This document shows positions 24,360 through 33,550 of a DNA stretch of 64,000 nucleotides, in pieces. Positions within the stretch are counted from its first letter, which is position 1; every line of letters begins with the position of its first letter. Both the position numbers and the translations under genes were made by a program. This DNA comes from Phlebopus portentosus (lineage: Eukaryota; Basidiomycota; Agaricomycetes; Boletales; Boletinellaceae): contig JAYXKI010000002.1 in the NCBI GenBank assembly GCA_037892935.1, forward strand, positions 2,232,001 to 2,296,000, given 5' to 3'. Below the pieces are notes generated by a model. It did no database searches, was not told where the DNA came from, and was given only the letters and a program-made list of their open reading frames with translations.

Positions 24360-25928
24360 ATGTTCTCCTTTACCCATCTGCGTTCTCTCGCCGTCCGTGG
24401 CGCTCCCACAGCCGCCAAACATGTGTCCTCCAAGGCTCCTCTTGCTAGCCCAAGGCCGGGTCACCTACGGCTGGCTAGTACGGCCACAGCCAAGCCTCCC
24501 ATGACTCTCCCCACATTTTCGATGCAGAACAAGGTTGGATTCTTCTCCTCTTCCCAATGTTGACTAGACAGCACTGAATGCGACACGTCCTAGGTTGCCC
24601 TTGTCACTGGCGCAGCAAGGGGTCTTGGGAACGAATTCTGCCGCGCCTTCGTCGAATCGTACGTGTCTTTGGCTTTCCCATTGTCCCCCACACCGGGATT
24701 GTGGCATCTTTCACGCGTCTGACGCAGTTTACAGAGGTTGCAATTCCCTGGCTATCGTTGACCTCAAGGAAGAGGAAGCCCAAAAGGCAGCCGAAGAGCT
24801 TAAAACCGAGTTTGGTGCGTTGCTTCGCGAAGAATTTTATTTTACGTATCATTTCTTAAACATGTGTATATAGTGGATAACGGAACATTCTCCAAGGGCG
24901 AGCTCAACGTTATCGGTATCGGATGTGATGTATCCTCGGAAGTATCAGTACAAAAAGCCTTCAAAGTCGCAACCGAGGAATTTGGGAGAGTAGATTCCGT
25001 CGTGGCGTCAGCAGGTGAGTATCAAAAATTAAATTGAACCGTGGTGACTTCCTGATTGTACTGACGTAATACCCAAGGAATTGTCGAGAACTACGCAGCG
25101 TTTGAGTATGTCGTCATATCAAATTTTATATCTCAAAATGAAACGTCTAATCATCAATCGATCACAGCTACCCATTCGACCGAATCAAGCGGTTGTATGA
25201 CATCAACGTGCACGGCTCTTTTTTCACTGCGCGCGAGGCCGCCCGTCGCATGATCCCAGATGGCGGAGGTTCAATCGTCCTTGTCTCCAGTATGAGCGCG
25301 CAGGTGTGTCCACAGCATGTGGCGGCGTAGTATCTGTTGCACCAGCTGATTTGATTTGATCGTATACAGATTATCAATGTTCCTCAGCCCCAGACACCCT
25401 ACAATGCATCCAAGGCCGGTATGTAAAAGCCCGGGATTATGTACTTCCGCAGTCCCGCTCATAAGTATGTACTTTACAGCTGTTAGGCACATGGCTGCGA
25501 GCTTGGCAGTCGAATGGGCAAAGAAGAACGTTCGCGTAAACAGTCTCAGGTGATTCATCACTCTCGCCGCCACATGCGGAGTTCGATGGCTAAACAAAGC
25601 AAACTAGCCCTGGTTACATGCTAACGAAATTGACGAGAACTATTCTTGAACATGATCAGGAACTAAGAGTACGAACACTTTCTGCCTAAGCTCGACCACA
25701 ATGCTAAATTGCTTTCCGTTTTAGCGCACCTGGGAAGCGCTGACGCCAATGGGCAAGGTAATGCTTCCGCTAAGTTGCGTCACCCCTTACAGTTTGGCTA
25801 ATATACCTCCGTCATAGATGGGTGAACCAGAGGATCTTAAAGGCGCTGTCATCTTCCTTGCTAGTGATGCCTCTAAGTTCGTCACAGGAACTGACCTGCG
25901 CGTCGATGGCGGCTACTGCATCATTTAA
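24360..25928 (+). CDS. Short-chain dehydrogenase/reductase, sugar-alcohol dehydrogenase-like (315 aa)
   Basis: NAD(P)-dependent oxidoreductase of the classical SDR family. Eleven exons: 24360-24533, 24594-24658, 24735-24814, 24874-25014, 25078-25105, 25168-25303, 25370-25418, 25480-25549, 25608-25668, 25725-25757, 25818-25928; the sum is in frame. Motifs: cofactor loop [16 protein letters not shown] after beta-2, where the Asp suggests NAD preference; NVHG; catalytic Ser in LVSSMSAQ; catalytic Tyr/Lys in PYNASKA; the SPGYMLT substrate loop; and the C-terminal [10 protein letters not shown]. The first 50 or so residues ([16 protein letters not shown]...) are basic and Ser/Ala-rich, like a mitochondrial presequence. 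By overall pattern it resembles sorbose reductase, D-arabinitol or mannitol dehydrogenase-like enzymes. The substrate is not determinable. Confidence 0.88.
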
Positions 25929-26217
25929 AAAATATGTCTCTCAGGTCACACGGAAGCTCTATTTATCCATCTATTCTTGCTATACCCCACTCCATAGACG
26001 ACGCATCTGGACAATGGCTCGCTGCTTTCAGGTCCGCAACACAGGTACATACTGGTACATACATGATACACACATTGCACTCTTTCTCTCACTCTAATTC
26101 ATGTATTGTCTCTATTTGCGTAGCATATTTCCTGTTAGTGTACAGCCGTAACGTTGGATTAAACGCCGAATAACATTAATTTATATCTTTTTTTTTCTTC
26201 TTCAACTCAGATTACGC

Positions 26218-27498
26218 CTATAATTGCAGCGTATCCAGCCAATCGCGTAAAAGCTCCCCCGTTTCCGCTTGTCGCTCATTGACGATGAAATGGCCGGTCG
26301 TCTCGTCGCCGACTTGGTGGACTGTTACTTTGTCTGGGTGACTGAGGTTGCGCCAGATTCCGCCGACATCGAAACGCCGGCCGAGGTGGTGCGAGTAAAG
26401 TATAAGAAGAGGACAGTGGAATACTGGCGGTGCTCCTGTAGCAGGTCGAGTGAGGGGATTGATCCCGCTGATCTTGTCATCATCGACATCGTGGGTCGCT
26501 CCCGCACGATACTACAGTACACATATCAGTTTGTTCCGAAATAGATAGTAGGACAAAGGGAGAGTGAATAGGCGTACGTCTTCACAAGCAGCAGCATTCC
26601 TGTCATAACCTCGCTTCGAGTCAAGATATGGATTGACGGAGTCTTGAATCCATTCGAGAGAAGGATCTTTCATGCCTGGGCCCGCCCAGCTTGTGATCAT
26701 GTATTCGTAATAAAAGCGTCGTCTGTCGGCTGAGATCATCGTTTCCGGCAAAGGGCGCGGAGCCGATAGAGTTATCTGTACAATGTTCAACGTCGTTTAG
26801 TATACATGGGCGTTTAATTTTCGGTGTTCAAGAAGCGTCATGTATGTAGAAAGTAAAGAGAGCTTGGAGTAATAATATCCTTACCCAGTGATGTGAATGC
26901 CTAGTCTCTAAATGGTCCCTCTCGAGGCGCATGGCGTCCCAAACGTTGATCGTCGGGACGATATCAAGGCAGACTGCACCCCTTACGCGTTCGACACCAT
27001 AATCCAATGCAAGTCGATATGCAAGGCGCGCTCCGCGGTCGTGACCGAAGGCAATAATCGGTGTGCCTGCTCCGAAGAGCGCGTCGACGACATGTATGAT
27101 GTCTTTTGCCCATTCGCGTTTGGAGTGTGCTCGTGAGTCGGGTGAGACGGGTTTCGTGCTGTTGCCGTAACTGTTCGTTTTGCGATAATGCGGTAGTGGG
27201 ACGATATATGCGCGAAAATAATGATAAGTCTTTTTCTTTTTCTTCCTGAATATATGACGGGTTGTAATTACCCTGGAAGGTCAGGGACAAGCACTCTCCA
27301 TTTCTTCGGTATCTCGTCGACGAAGTCCTTGAACAAGAGATTGTTTTGTGGATATCCATGGAGAAGGACGAGCACGGGAAGCGAGCTGTCCGTTTCCTGA
27401 TATTCCTTGTGGTAAGAAAATATTCGAGCACCGGATGGACAATCTGTGGTGGATGGACAATCTGTGTAGGTCGATTCGTATTCTTTGAAGGAGCTCAT
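26218..27498 (-). CDS. Alpha/beta hydrolase, fluoroacetate-dehalogenase-like (334 aa)
   Basis: Exons: 27272-27498, 26885-27170, 26578-26775, 26218-26511; in frame throughout. Core alpha/beta-hydrolase features: oxyanion-hole motif LLHGYPQN, then RVLVPDLPG and YGNSTKP. The nucleophile elbow is GHDRGAR, with Asp as nucleophile and two Arg residues, as in haloacetate/fluoroacetate dehalogenases; epoxide hydrolases usually have GHDWG. It is followed by AVCLDIVPT...W, also typical of the dehalogenase branch. A cap region holds MITSWAGPGM, and the catalytic His is probably in TTGHFIVNE near the C-terminus. The usual acid-strand LWG is replaced by LILYSHHLG, so activity on haloacetates should not be assumed. 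Its start codon faces the Harbinger insertion 316 bp away. Confidence 0.85.
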
Positions 27499-27811
27499 CG
27501 CGCGCGATAGTATTCTTTCTGTGTTAGTTAGAGATTGGATGGTTGTTGAGTACCAGGACCTGACTCAGTGGTGCAGGCACTACAAGACTATAAAATGGAT
27601 GACCAGAAGTTTAAAAGGAGTTTTATTTTGAGAAATAGAGCGGAACCAGTTGGAGATAGGTGACTAAGGCGTGAAAGCGGCAGATACTTAGTTGGAAGGA
27701 ACATTAGTAATGGACATGCTTTCACTTAGTAAGATAGTCTTGTCTGTACATAAAGTATACGAGCAGGAGCTATGGCTCTCAAGGAATCAAGTTGTGTTTG
27801 TTTTGCATATC
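27499..27811. promoter_or_regulatory. 5' flank of the hydrolase gene, left of the transposon
   Basis: This is promoter and 5'UTR sequence for the minus-strand hydrolase. Together with 31057-31393 it would have formed a divergent promoter of about 650 bp before the transposon inserted. Confidence 0.5.
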
Positions 27812-27814
27812 TTA

Positions 27815-27831
27815 GGGCCTGTTCGGCTGCA
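27815..27831 (+). repeat. Left terminal inverted repeat of the Harbinger element
   Basis: The 17-bp sequence GGGCCTGTTCGGCTGCA is perfectly inverted at 31037-31053. Bases further inward do not match. Confidence 0.93.
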
Positions 27832-27861
27832 GTCTGACTTGAGATCATGATTTCGGATCAC

Positions 27862-27888
27862 CTCGATTTGCACATGGTGCAAATCGAG
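27862..27888. repeat. Left subterminal palindrome of the Harbinger element
   Basis: Perfect 12-bp arms CTCGATTTGCAC and GTGCAAATCGAG are separated by ATG, about 30 bp inside the left TIR. It may be a binding site for the transposase or the Myb-like protein; that role is inferred only. Confidence 0.75.
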
Positions 27889-28019
27889 ATAGTCCAAAAT
27901 CATCATGTGCACCGAACGCGCCAAGGTGATTTACAGATAGCGTGCTAAATTAATGAATAATTTTTTTTTTGTGTGATTTTCGTGCATTTCTTCCCCCTCC
28001 CCCCAGCTGTCATCCTCCC

Positions 28020-29317
28020 ATGGCATTGCCGCATGAAGCTCTTCATAAGCTGGCCTTGCTGTCCTGTCTATCAGCAGGCCTAGCAGTTCAGACCATTGCT
28101 GGCCAATATGCTAAGGAGACTCGAAATTCATCAATTTTGTCTGGCTTAGAATATGTGCAGGAGCTTCAAAATGGTCATCCAGATGTCTTCAAGTCAGTTC
28201 TAGGCTTGAATAAGCATGTTTTCGACAGGCTGTTGGATATATTGAAGACAAAAGGGGGGTTTTCGAGCTCCAAACATGTTCAAATAGATGAGCAGTTAGC
28301 AATTTTTCTATATATTGCTACATCTGGAGTGTCAAATAGATTGGCGCAAAATCGGTTTCAGAGAAGTGCAGAGACTATTTCAAAGTGGGTTTACTTCATG
28401 TTTAGAGAGCTATTCATTCAATAAGAACTACAGATGCTTTCACCGAGTTATCGAAATCCTGACATCACCTCAAGTTTATGGTGTATATATCAAGTTACCG
28501 AGAGCGACAGACCCCACCCCCAATGAAATCCAGACAAACAGCAAGCTGTATCCATTCTTGAAGGATTGTCTTGGGGCTCTGGATGGTTCACACTTTTATG
28601 CATGGGTACCAGCTGAAGAACGACCACGTTATCGAAATCGAAAGGGTTTTGTTTCTCAAAATGTCCTTGTGGTAGTGTCATTTGACATGCGGTTCTTATA
28701 CGTTCTCAGTGGATGGGAAGGAAGTGCAGCCGACAGTCTGATATTGGAGGATGCGAGACGAAATGACTTCTTAATACCAGACTCGAAATTTTACCTTGGT
28801 GATGCTGGGTTCGCAGCAAGTACTTCAGTTCTGGTTCCGTATCGTGGTGTACGGTATCATTTGCGAGAGTGGCAGGCAGGCAATCAGAAGTCAGTATTTC
28901 GAACTCATCAGTATTGCGCAGCTAATGCAAGAGTTATACAGGCCACAGACAAAGCAAGAACTTTTTAATTTGCGTCACTCACAAGCTCGGAATGTAGTTG
29001 AACGTGTCTTTGGAACCTTCAAGAGGCGATTTCGTATCTTTGAAACAGCTCCAGAGTATCCAATTGAGACTCAGGCGGCTCTGGTACAGGCCCTGTGTGT
29101 CGTACACAATATAATTCGCATCTATGATCCAACAGATCTTCCAAGCTGGGATGAGGAAGAACACGCAGAGGAAGCTTTTGAAGTTTTAGGTCAGCGTCGT
29201 GGCCCTTCAAGCAATATACAGAGAGAGGCAGCAGAGAACTTACGTGAAGAGATTGCGCAGCAGATGTGGCAGAGCTATATAAAGGAGAGAAACCGAAGAC
29301 AGCAGCGTCGGATGTAG
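28020..29317 (+). CDS. HARBI1-type DDE transposase of the PIF/Harbinger element (398 aa)
   Basis: Catalyses cut-and-paste transposition of the surrounding element. Exons: 28020-28384, 28434-28889, 28942-29317; introns are 49 and 52 bp and all phases close. The N-terminal helical region contains RFQRSAETISK, typical of the family, followed by CFHRVIEIL and YIKLPRA. The RNase H-like core has the first catalytic Asp in CLGALDGSH (about D172), the second in YLGDAGFA (about D245) and the Glu in ARNVVERVFG (about E294), so the DDE triad is complete. The signature KRRFRIFE and ALCVVHNII follow. Start at 28020 (MALPHEAL), as no earlier in-frame ATG exists. Nothing suggests inactivation. Confidence 0.93.
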
Positions 29318-29464
29318 GTTTGCACTATCATGGACAAATTCTGTATGACACATTATAAATGCATCTCGACTTTCATATATACGCAATAAAATATACTCCA
29401 GGGAGAGCTGGGATTAGAAGGTTGCACCGAGAATAGAGCAAAGCATGTCTTTGAAAGAAGTTAA

Positions 29465-30640
29465 TTACATGTTAGTATACTTATCAAGTGCCCTGCGCAG
29501 ATATGCTGTACGAGTAGTCTTCTTCGTTAGTGCAAGATATGCATCAGCGATGTCTGTCCTTTCTCTGATCATATCAGCTACCTCGACCATTTCTGTATCA
29601 GATAAGCCTTCATCCTCCTCAATTGTACGTATGGCAGCTGTTTTGCGCTGAGGTGAAGTGAATGATGGCTGAGAGCCCGATGCTTTGGAGGTAGTATTGA
29701 TTGCGCTAATAACACTCTCGATGGACTCACTGAGGGCAAAAATAGCTGCCGCTCCAGATTGACGTCCCTTCTTCTTAAAGCTCTCGGTAGCCTGCTTGAC
29801 AGGTTCAACAGGCGTCTACGGTAATCAATTCATAATTAGCAATAAGTATTATAAGAAAAGAATATTTACCTTGCTTTCGTCATCTGACATCTCTGCATTC
29901 TCTATAGTCTCAAGAATAGACGAGCTTCTTGTTGCTGTTGTTGCTGTTGCTGTTGCTGGAGGCGCAGTTACATCATTCGCATTTTCTACAATAGCGGCTG
30001 GTGATGTTGAAGGTGCTGCTGCTGCTGCCATTGTTGTCGCTGTTGCCACTGCAGTCGTAGTCGTTGAACCAGCAGTTACATCTGAGGACACATTCCGACC
30101 TGGTCGGAATGCTCGACGGCCATCTGCAATTATTCCTTCGACGAGATATGCTATATCATCATATAAAGGAAAGCGTCTTTCCTTCCACTTTCTGGAATCT
30201 TTATGAACCTTGAATATGATTTAATAATGCCAATAACAACAAAAGAATAAAGAAACGTACCGCGAGGTATCTTTCCCAAACATCAGCCGTGGCTGTCACT
30301 AGATGTAGAGTGTCATCCCAGCCAAAACCAGAAGCATCTCGTAGCTTCTTGACATCACGATATTCCGCTTTGAACTAGCAGTTCTGTCAGTACAGAAAGA
30401 GAAGTCATACGTCAACAAGCTTGAACGTACACGCTGATACCGGTTTTTCACCTGCTCAACACCCTTTCTGACACCGCCAGATGAGAGTTCCGTGCCATCC
30501 AGTGCCTCAACTACTCTCTCAAACACCTGCTTCTTCCACCCGTTCTCTGACTGCTGTCCTTCGTCCTTGGCCTGCTTGAGAATGTCGACCATGATGGCCT
30601 CTTGTGCAGCTGTCCAGGTGCACGACTCGCCTTTTGCCAT
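29465..30640 (-). CDS. Myb/SANT-like DNA-binding protein of the Harbinger element (337 aa)
   Basis: Second protein of PIF/Harbinger elements, which in characterised elements helps bring the transposase to the DNA ends and the nucleus. Exons: 30431-30640, 30261-30374, 29870-30208, 29465-29815; in frame. The N-terminus has CTWTAAQEAIMVDILKQAKD, a Myb/SANT-like helix with Trp, then VKNRYQR and, across the intron, FKAEYRDVKKLRDASGFGWD with DVWERYL, the pattern of the Myb/SANT-like domain. The middle is Thr/Ala-rich low complexity. The C-terminal helices TESFKKKGRQSGAAAIFALS and a Lys/Arg-rich tail follow. Start at 30640 (MAKGES); an upstream in-frame GTG was not used. It converges on the transposase, with 147 bp between the stops. 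Confidence 0.88.
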
Positions 30641-30855
30641 GAGGAGTAGATGCAGTTGTGTTCGTGTGAAGGTGTAGTTGCTGATCACCAAGCGAGTCAC
30701 CTCGGAGTCGTCGTTGGTTGTGGATCAGTCAGACAGTGAGGGAGGTCAACTGCCATGGAAGATGACGGAGGAACTGATAAGGGAAAGGTGAGTTTTTATT
30801 TAATGTGTATGGACAGCCATGCAATCGCTCACCTTGAGATTGCATGATCTCGATC

Positions 30856-30882
30856 TGAAAAACAGGTCGGACCTGTTTTTCA
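30856..30882. repeat. Right subterminal palindrome of the Harbinger element
   Basis: Perfect 13-bp arms TGAAAAACAGGTC and GACCTGTTTTTCA are separated by one base. It differs in sequence from the left palindrome and lies about 155 bp inside the right TIR. Confidence 0.7.
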
Positions 30883-31036
30883 ACTTGAGGGTCAGGTCAT
30901 GATGCGACGTCGAGATGGAGGGATCAGATAGAGATAGCCGAACACTCACCCCTATCTCGACTTGGCATCGAGATCACGCGATATCACGGTAACTTCACTT
31001 TTGGCAGGGAAATCCCGGATCATGCAGAGATCACCG

Positions 31037-31053
31037 TGCAGCCGAACAGGCCC
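31037..31053 (-). repeat. Right terminal inverted repeat of the Harbinger element
   Basis: TGCAGCCGAACAGGCCC is the exact reverse complement of the left end and is directly followed by the TTA target duplication. Confidence 0.93.
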
Positions 31054-31056
31054 TTA

Positions 31057-31393
31057 GCCTTCGGCCCATCACGACCTTACGGATTTTTGTGATAGTCAAG
31101 CTCTGTGTGACCAACTGCACTGCACCGCTACCTTCAGAATATCCAGTTTGGAATTCTGATAGGAGAATTCTCAGAACAGTGTAGGTCCTTGGAAGATCTT
31201 AGGACTCTTGATAATCATAATCAGCAACTAGCTTGCGGGAAAGAATACAATATTCCCGTGGCCATAATGGAGAAGCTGAGCCTGAATTGAGTTTACTATT
31301 TTTGGCCGCACAAAACGTCGATCACGTGTGACCGATCAGCAATTTCCATGCGACGCGTTGAGGGCAACCTGAAACGCCTCTCCATCCACAAGC
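31057..31393. promoter_or_regulatory. 5' flank of the Dad3 gene, right of the transposon
   Basis: This 337-bp promoter and 5'UTR region was separated from the hydrolase promoter by the Harbinger insertion. No named site was identified. Confidence 0.45.
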
Positions 31394-31823
31394 ATGGCGA
31401 ACACGGATTCGGGCAACGAAATATTCAAAGTCAATCCATATGAGGGTCACGCTTCTCTCACCCAGCTAGAGGCAGAGGTGCTGTGGGAGTACGCGAAGCT
31501 TTCGCAGCATGTAAAGCTTGTAAATGCTTCTCTTCAACTTTATGCTCGATGTTGTTTAATGTTTACGTTTGCAGCTGGTCACGAAGACGCGTCAACTGAG
31601 CGAAGAGCCTGATCACCGATTGCTGAATCAGCTACGCGTGTTAGAGTCGAAGATGGGTCTTGTCCTCACTCTGGCAAGTATTATCTGTATATTTTGAAAC
31701 GTCGTTGGGCTTATAAGGTTTTTGCAGTTCAAGGCCTCAGTATGGGGAGTCATCAACGAGCAACCAGTATCAGAGCCTTCTGTATCCTTTGAGACGGAGG
31801 CAGACACGACAATCCAGCGATGA
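31394..31823 (+). CDS. DAD3: DASH complex subunit Dad3 (106 aa)
   Basis: Small subunit of the DASH/Dam1 ring that couples kinetochores to spindle microtubules in fungi. Exons: 31394-31519, 31575-31673, 31728-31823; total 321 bp, in frame. The core LTQLEAEVLWEYAKLSQHVK, then RLLNQLRVLESKMGLVLTL and FKASVWGVI match the Dad3 heptad pattern (LxxLExxVLxEYxxL...LLxxLRxLExKxxLVxTLFKASV). Length is usual for the family. The second intron (31674-31727) begins GCAAGT, a GC-AG intron; the join to FKASVW is required by homology, so this non-canonical donor is well supported. The gene converges on ARPC1 with only 73 bp between stops. Confidence 0.92.
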
Positions 31824-31896
31824 TTGCATGATGTCTTATTGTGAATTCGCATCCTTGTATAATAGAACATGCACTATGTACTTCATATTGTATACC

Positions 31897-33322
31897 CTAT
31901 ACACGCAACGCTTCCATTCTACCCGCAAGCCCTCCGCCAACCGCAGCAGCAACGTTCCAAATAACGAGTTTCCCGTCAACACCACTCGTGCTGACGCGGG
32001 TTACTTGGTAAGGAGTGCCTTCATACGGACGAACACTCAAGATCGTGTTTTGGTGCACCGTTGGGAGTTCTGCTTCGCTGCTGCTTCCTGCGCCTGGAAG
32101 GCCAGGCGCGGCTGTCTGGCCGCGCATATCCGCATTGCGGAATGTATTGAAAGCCGCGCTGTTCAGGCGACCGACGGGCGATGCACGGCCTACACCAGAG
32201 GATTTTGGTGCGGTTGTGTCATCGAGACTGCCAACAGCTCTCCAGCCCGCCTCGGAACCTTGGAAAAGCACCGGTTGACAGTCATGACCAGCAGCAACAA
32301 GCGCATCTTCTGAAGTCCAGCAGAGGGATACGTAAGGGAGAGTAGCCTGCTTGATATTGAAAATGACGTTGCTTCCTGGGTAGACGATTGAGATGGACGA
32401 ATCGTGGCCTTAATCAAGATTTTTGTCAGAACTCATGCCTGAGCATTCACTTATTGTTGTACTTACTTGCAAAGGCCAATACATTGCCTGATGGGGAGAA
32501 ACCGACACTGTGAACCCAACCGCCGTTGGGACTGCTGTATTCACCGCAAAGTGTATTGAATGGTAGCTTCTCTCCCCAGACGGATGGCTGAGGCCTCTTA
32601 TCTACATCCTTGATATATGCAGAGAAAACGCGGGCTTTCGCGTCTGCACTTCCAGCAGCAAGCAATACATTGTTCGGATGCCAGTCCACGGATAGAACAG
32701 TCGAACGGATCGGTTTCTTGAGCTGCTTGGATACCCACCAATCACTCTCAGGATCGAATGAGCAGATGGCAATGGCACTAAACATCCATGAAAGTCAGAT
32801 TATATGCGACTGCTATTTACGAATCAAAACTCACCGGGCACCACTCGCAACTGCGAACTTGTCCTCGTTAGGACTCCACCGTACGTAAGTCGCAGCACGA
32901 TTGATGCGCAGAAGGACAAGAGTTGGCTTCCACACAAGCTGGCCCGTCAGTGGATCGGTTGCCTGAGACCATACGTATGCATTCCTGTCTTGCGAAGCAG
33001 TGACGATTCGATTCGAATTTGGTGCCCAGTCGATCGAGGTAATTACTTTATCGTGCTACGATATACGTTATTCATGTAGACATGACTCATGAGATTCATG
33101 CTAATCACGCACCTCGGAGAGTGTCTCTACTATCTTCCATTCATGCCCTTGCTTGCGCAGAATCTGTGCTTCGTTCGAGTTCAGGCTCAGGCAAACCTCT
33201 GCGAAACCAGTAAGGCGCGCTTCTTCATGAACGCTGCGATGAAGCGTACCTTTACGATCAGCGTTGAATGCATGAGCGGAGATAGGCGCTTGAGCAATGA
33301 AGTATTCTTCAGGAGTAGACAT
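31897..33322 (-). CDS. ARPC1: Arp2/3 complex subunit 1, WD40 protein (417 aa)
   Basis: p40/ARPC1 subunit of the actin-nucleating Arp2/3 complex. Exons: 33113-33322, 32835-33055, 32467-32777, 31897-32408; in frame. WD40 blades follow the family order: [36 protein letters not shown] with [22 protein letters not shown] and [16 protein letters not shown], then [20 protein letters not shown] with [15 protein letters not shown], and [19 protein letters not shown]. The late insert between blades (Ala/Gly/Ser-rich, about residues 320-370) is where ARPC1 carries its protruding arm. It ends with [10 protein letters not shown] and a short basic tail. Its 5' end is 228 bp from the TilS-like gene on the opposite strand. 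Confidence 0.94.
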
Positions 33323-33550
33323 TATGACAAGGAAACGAACTAACTCGCAGAGGACTCAGCAGTCGACTACTGCGGAATTGTGAGTAGGTGAGAGTCTGAA
33401 GCAGGTCTTGAATCTCCTTTTATAGATTACACGTGATCGACGCGTCGGCCTAGTCGGGACGTTTTTGCGCGTGCGCTTTTGTTCAGTTCAGCTTTTCAAC
33501 GCTTCCTTGTTCTTGCTGCTTTCCGTGAACTCGAAAAAGAATGACGTGAC
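33323..33550. promoter_or_regulatory. Short divergent promoter between ARPC1 and the TilS-like gene
   Basis: Only 228 bp separate the two start codons. A minimal upstream ORF, ATG ACG TGA (33541-33549), ends one base before the CATG of the TilS-like start at 33551 and may dampen its translation. Confidence 0.5.

Larger units (their letters stand above)
27812..31056. mobile_element. Complete PIF/Harbinger DNA transposon with TTA target duplication
   Basis: The element spans 27815-31053 (3239 bp). The left end GGGCCTGTTCGGCTGCA (27815-27831) is the exact reverse complement of the right end (31037-31053). It is flanked by TTA on both sides (27812-27814 and 31054-31056), the 3-bp duplication usual for PIF/Harbinger. 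Inside are the two genes expected of an autonomous element: a DDE transposase on the plus strand and a Myb/SANT-like DNA-binding protein on the minus strand, transcribed towards each other. Both have intact reading frames after splicing. Perfect hairpin-forming palindromes lie near each end. With perfect TIRs, perfect target duplication and no stop codons, the insertion looks young and possibly active. Confidence 0.93.

Noticed and set aside
31789..32313. Plus-strand ORF of 174 codons over the ARPC1 3' exon
   Set aside because: The minus strand encodes the conserved ARPC1 protein here, and the plus ORF has no motif.
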